From Wenzhouxiangella sp. (GTDB lineage: Bacteria; Pseudomonadota; Gammaproteobacteria; Xanthomonadales; Wenzhouxiangellaceae): 16,935 bases of DNA. The notes below the pieces were generated by a model that had not been told where the DNA came from, did not search any database, and was given only the letters and a program-made list of their open reading frames with translations. The position numbers and the translations under genes are program-made. Shown here piece by piece: positions 15,298 through 16,935 of this stretch; position 1 is the stretch's first letter; each line of letters begins with the position of its first letter. The stretch covers positions 1-16,935 of the forward strand of contig JAASTB010000016.1 in assembly GCA_021767625.1 (NCBI GenBank). The letters run 5' to 3'.

Positions 15298-16584
15298 CTA
15301 AACGTAGAAGTCCAGATCTTCCTGGTGCTTGAGCAGGTCGCGCATCTTGTGCGGATCGTCGCCGAAGAAATAGACCAGGCCCCAGTGGGTACCGAAGGCC
15401 TCGCGCTCGGCCACGACCTCCTCCTGCAGGGGATAGAGTTCGTGGCTTTCGAAATACGGGTGCTCGGCGGTTTCCTCCGGAAAGGCCAGCTCGCTGACCA
15501 CGCGTCGGCGCGGGAACACGCCGAAGCAACCGGCGTGACCCTTCGCGCCCTTGACCGGCTCGGGGAAGAAGGCATCGACCTCCTCCTTCGTCGCCTTGGG
15601 GTCGAACACCAGGGCCATGGCCTGGTAGGCGTTGAAACCGTAGGCGCGTTCGATCAGTTCGAAGGCCTTGAAGCCCGGCGGCCGGTAGGCGACCTCGCCG
15701 AAATACATGGTGCCGTCGGAAGTCACGAAGTACTCGGGGTGGATCAGGCCGAACTTGATGTCGAAGGCCTTGATCAACTTCTCGATCTCGCGCGTGATGG
15801 CCTCGCGATAGGCCTCGAGTTCCGGCGTTGCCGGCACGAAAACCGAATACCCCAGCGTGACGTACTCGGAGATGTTGAGGAACTTGATCTCGCCGTCGTG
15901 AATCCAGGCCTCGACGGCAAACTCCCAGCCGTCCAGGTGCGACTCCATCAGCAGCGGAAAGTCGGTGTCCGGGATGGTCTCGATTTCTTCCGGCGTTCGG
16001 ATTACACGGTGGCCCAGGCAGCCGGCCTGGTCGAACGCCTTGAGGTGGATGGGATCATTCGGATCGCCGTCGAGCTTCAGCAGGGTCTGGTTGACCCGGC
16101 GCAGGAAACGGTAGACGTCGTCACGGTCATGCGCTTCCTCGAAAACGCCCACGCGGATTCCGCCGAGGTGGGCACGGCGCTTCATCAGGGCCTTGTCGCG
16201 AAACAGGATGGACTGACCGTGCAGGCGCGGTTGCTCCATGAGCACCGAGTTGATGGCCCCGGCCCATTCGACCGTTTCCTCGAACAGCGGCACGGACACG
16301 TCGACGCCTTCCTTTTTCAGCGTCTCGGCGATCTCGAGCGAACGCTCGTTGAGCCGCTCGAAATCCCACTCGATGAACGGGATGCCGTTCTGGCGCGCGT
16401 ACTCCGTGGCCCAGCTCGGGGCGACCACGATGTATCGGCGGTCGAAACGCTCCATGGCATCGATGGCGTTCAGGCTCCAGCCGAGCAGGGCGATGTAGCC
16501 CTTGTCGGGATTCTTCTCGGCCGAGTGCCTTCCGGCAGCCTCCGGGTCGATGGACGACGGGGTGGGTTGCTGCTCCTGGACCAT
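15298..16584 (-). CDS. ATP-grasp ligase family protein
   Basis: A 428-residue cytosolic ATP-dependent carboxylate-amine/thiol ligase-like enzyme. Residues 28-115 form the pre-ATP-grasp domain (GYIALLGWSLNA). ATP-grasp follows: DKALMKRRAH (Lys131), the nucleotide-binding lysine and loop LKAFDQAGCLGHRV (Lys182), the hinge LLMESHLDGWEFAVEA, and the metal/phosphate site HPEYF then FGEVAYRPPG (Glu284, Glu297, Arg301). The last 90 residues are a lid-like domain ending DLDFYV. The ATG has a perfect AGGAGG six bases upstream. It leads an operon with the papain-like gene (nine-base gap). Its substrate is unknown; relatives make dipeptides, modify peptide ends or carboxylate biotin. Confidence 0.88.
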   Translation of the reverse strand: MVQEQQPTPSSIDPEAAGRHSAEKNPDKGYIALLGWSLNAIDAMERFDRRYIVVAPSWATEYARQNGIPFIEWDFERLNERSLEIAETLKKEGVDVSVPLFEETVEWAGAINSVLMEQPRLHGQSILFRDKALMKRRAHLGGIRVGVFEEAHDRDDVYRFLRRVNQTLLKLDGDPNDPIHLKAFDQAGCLGHRVIRTPEEIETIPDTDFPLLMESHLDGWEFAVEAWIHDGEIKFLNISEYVTLGYSVFVPATPELEAYREAITREIEKLIKAFDIKFGLIHPEYFVTSDGTMYFGEVAYRPPGFKAFELIERAYGFNAYQAMALVFDPKATKEEVDAFFPEPVKGAKGHAGCFGVFPRRRVVSELAFPEETAEHPYFESHELYPLQEEVVAEREAFGTHWGLVYFFGDDPHKMRDLLKHQEDLDFYV

Positions 16585-16649
16585 GCAATGCCTCCTTGCC
16601 TGTTGGTGTGAAATGGCTCACGCCTCACCACTAACCTAACACAGCCTCG

Positions 16650-16670
16650 AAAAAGCATCCCGAAAGACGC
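16650..16670 (-). terminator. Rho-independent terminator after the RND gene
   Basis: On the minus strand GCGTCTTTCGGGATGC folds as a six-pair stem (two G-T wobbles) with a TTCG loop. TTTTT follows immediately (16654-16650). It sits about 80 bases past the RND stop and 66 bases before the ATP-grasp ATG, so the two genes are probably separate transcripts. Confidence 0.55.
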
Positions 16671-16694
16671 CGATCGCTGCACTTGGCCGCATAT

Positions 16695-16718
16695 CGGCAA
16701 TTTTAGGAGAAATTGCCG
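16695..16718. repeat. Perfect 9-bp inverted repeat downstream of the RND gene
   Basis: CGGCAATTT (16695-16703) pairs exactly with AAATTGCCG (16710-16718) across TAGGAG. No T-run follows on either strand, so it does not look like an intrinsic terminator. It may be an mRNA 3'-end stabilising hairpin or a protein site. Confidence 0.5.
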
Positions 16719-16749
16719 CTAGAACCGCCTGCACAAGGGCTGGCGCGGA

Positions 16750-16935
16750 TCAGGCTCTCAGGGCGCGGCGCCGGTGCAGGACGCCGTGAATATCCTCGAG
16801 CATCATGTAAAAGCAGGGCACCACCACCAGCATGATCGAGGTGGCGAAGACGATGCCGAAGCCCAGCGAGATGGCCATCGGGATCAGGTGCACCGCCTGG
16901 ATGGAAGTCTCGAGGATGATCGGCGCCAGGCCGCC
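16750..16935 (-). CDS. RND efflux permease, C-terminal fragment
   Basis: Only the last 61 codons lie in the window; the 5' part runs off the right edge. The translation has the RND terminal-helix pattern: GLAPIILETSIQAVHLIPMA and ISLGFGIVFATSIMLVVVP, followed by CFYMMLEDIHGVLHRRR and a TGA stop. This segment corresponds to transmembrane helices 11-12 of AcrB-type inner-membrane pumps. The fragment cannot tell a drug pump from a metal or other RND subclass. A terminator at 16650-16670 separates it from the ATP-grasp operon. Confidence 0.9.
   Translation of the reverse strand, partial: GGLAPIILETSIQAVHLIPMAISLGFGIVFATSIMLVVVPCFYMMLEDIHGVLHRRRALRA

Noticed and set aside
14404..16611. A 735-codon open frame on the plus strand opposite the ATP-grasp and papain-like genes
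   Set aside because: It is antisense to two genes with recognisable motifs, and its translation is low-complexity (Gln/Val/Arg-rich), as expected from GC-rich codon bias.

Overview
The window is GC-rich, gene-dense DNA with short gaps and repeated 4-bp ATGA gene overlaps. No tRNA, rRNA, CRISPR array, transposase or integrase was seen. Protein style (TraB/TIKI protein, RND pump, DesK/DesR pair, secreted proteins with an LFxDxF end) fits a Gram-negative gammaproteobacterium, perhaps near Wenzhouxiangella or the Xanthomonadales; that placement is inference. No gap exceeds 300 bases; the longest are about 183 bases (2097-2279 and 12443-12625) and 165 bases (16585-16749).

Layout. (1) 19-2096, minus: a two-gene operon of a TIKI/TraB-family protein and a membrane protein, with a good sigma70-type promoter at 2146-2174. 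(2) 2280-5104, plus: a large secreted protein built from repeated carboxypeptidase-regulatory-like units, then a glutathione S-transferase. (3) 5197-9909, plus: an ABC-2 exporter (ATPase and permease), a membrane-anchored amidohydrolase, a DesK-type histidine kinase and a DesR-type response regulator. The architecture resembles exporters controlled by their own two-component system. A TGACA-AA-TGTCA dyad just upstream is a candidate operator. (4) 9974-11611, minus: a secreted right-handed beta-helix protein with its own promoter. It is bracketed by the regulator's 3' end and a second, decayed copy of that 3' end at 11701-11745. (5) 11750-13036: a TMEM175-like channel and a small four-helix membrane protein, transcribed divergently, with the same 11-bp box facing each gene. 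(6) 13064-16584, minus: an ATP-grasp ligase, a large protein with a papain-like Cys/His/Asn arrangement, and an apparently truncated histone-deacetylase-like frame. (7) 16750-16935, minus: the C-terminus of an RND efflux permease, followed by a terminator at 16650-16670.

The best candidates for undescribed biology are the ATP-grasp/papain-like pair with its truncated deacetylase neighbour, and the beta-helix cassette flanked by duplicated regulator ends. The LFxDxF C-terminus shared by the two otherwise unrelated secreted proteins, and the amidohydrolase embedded in the exporter/two-component operon, also deserve attention.
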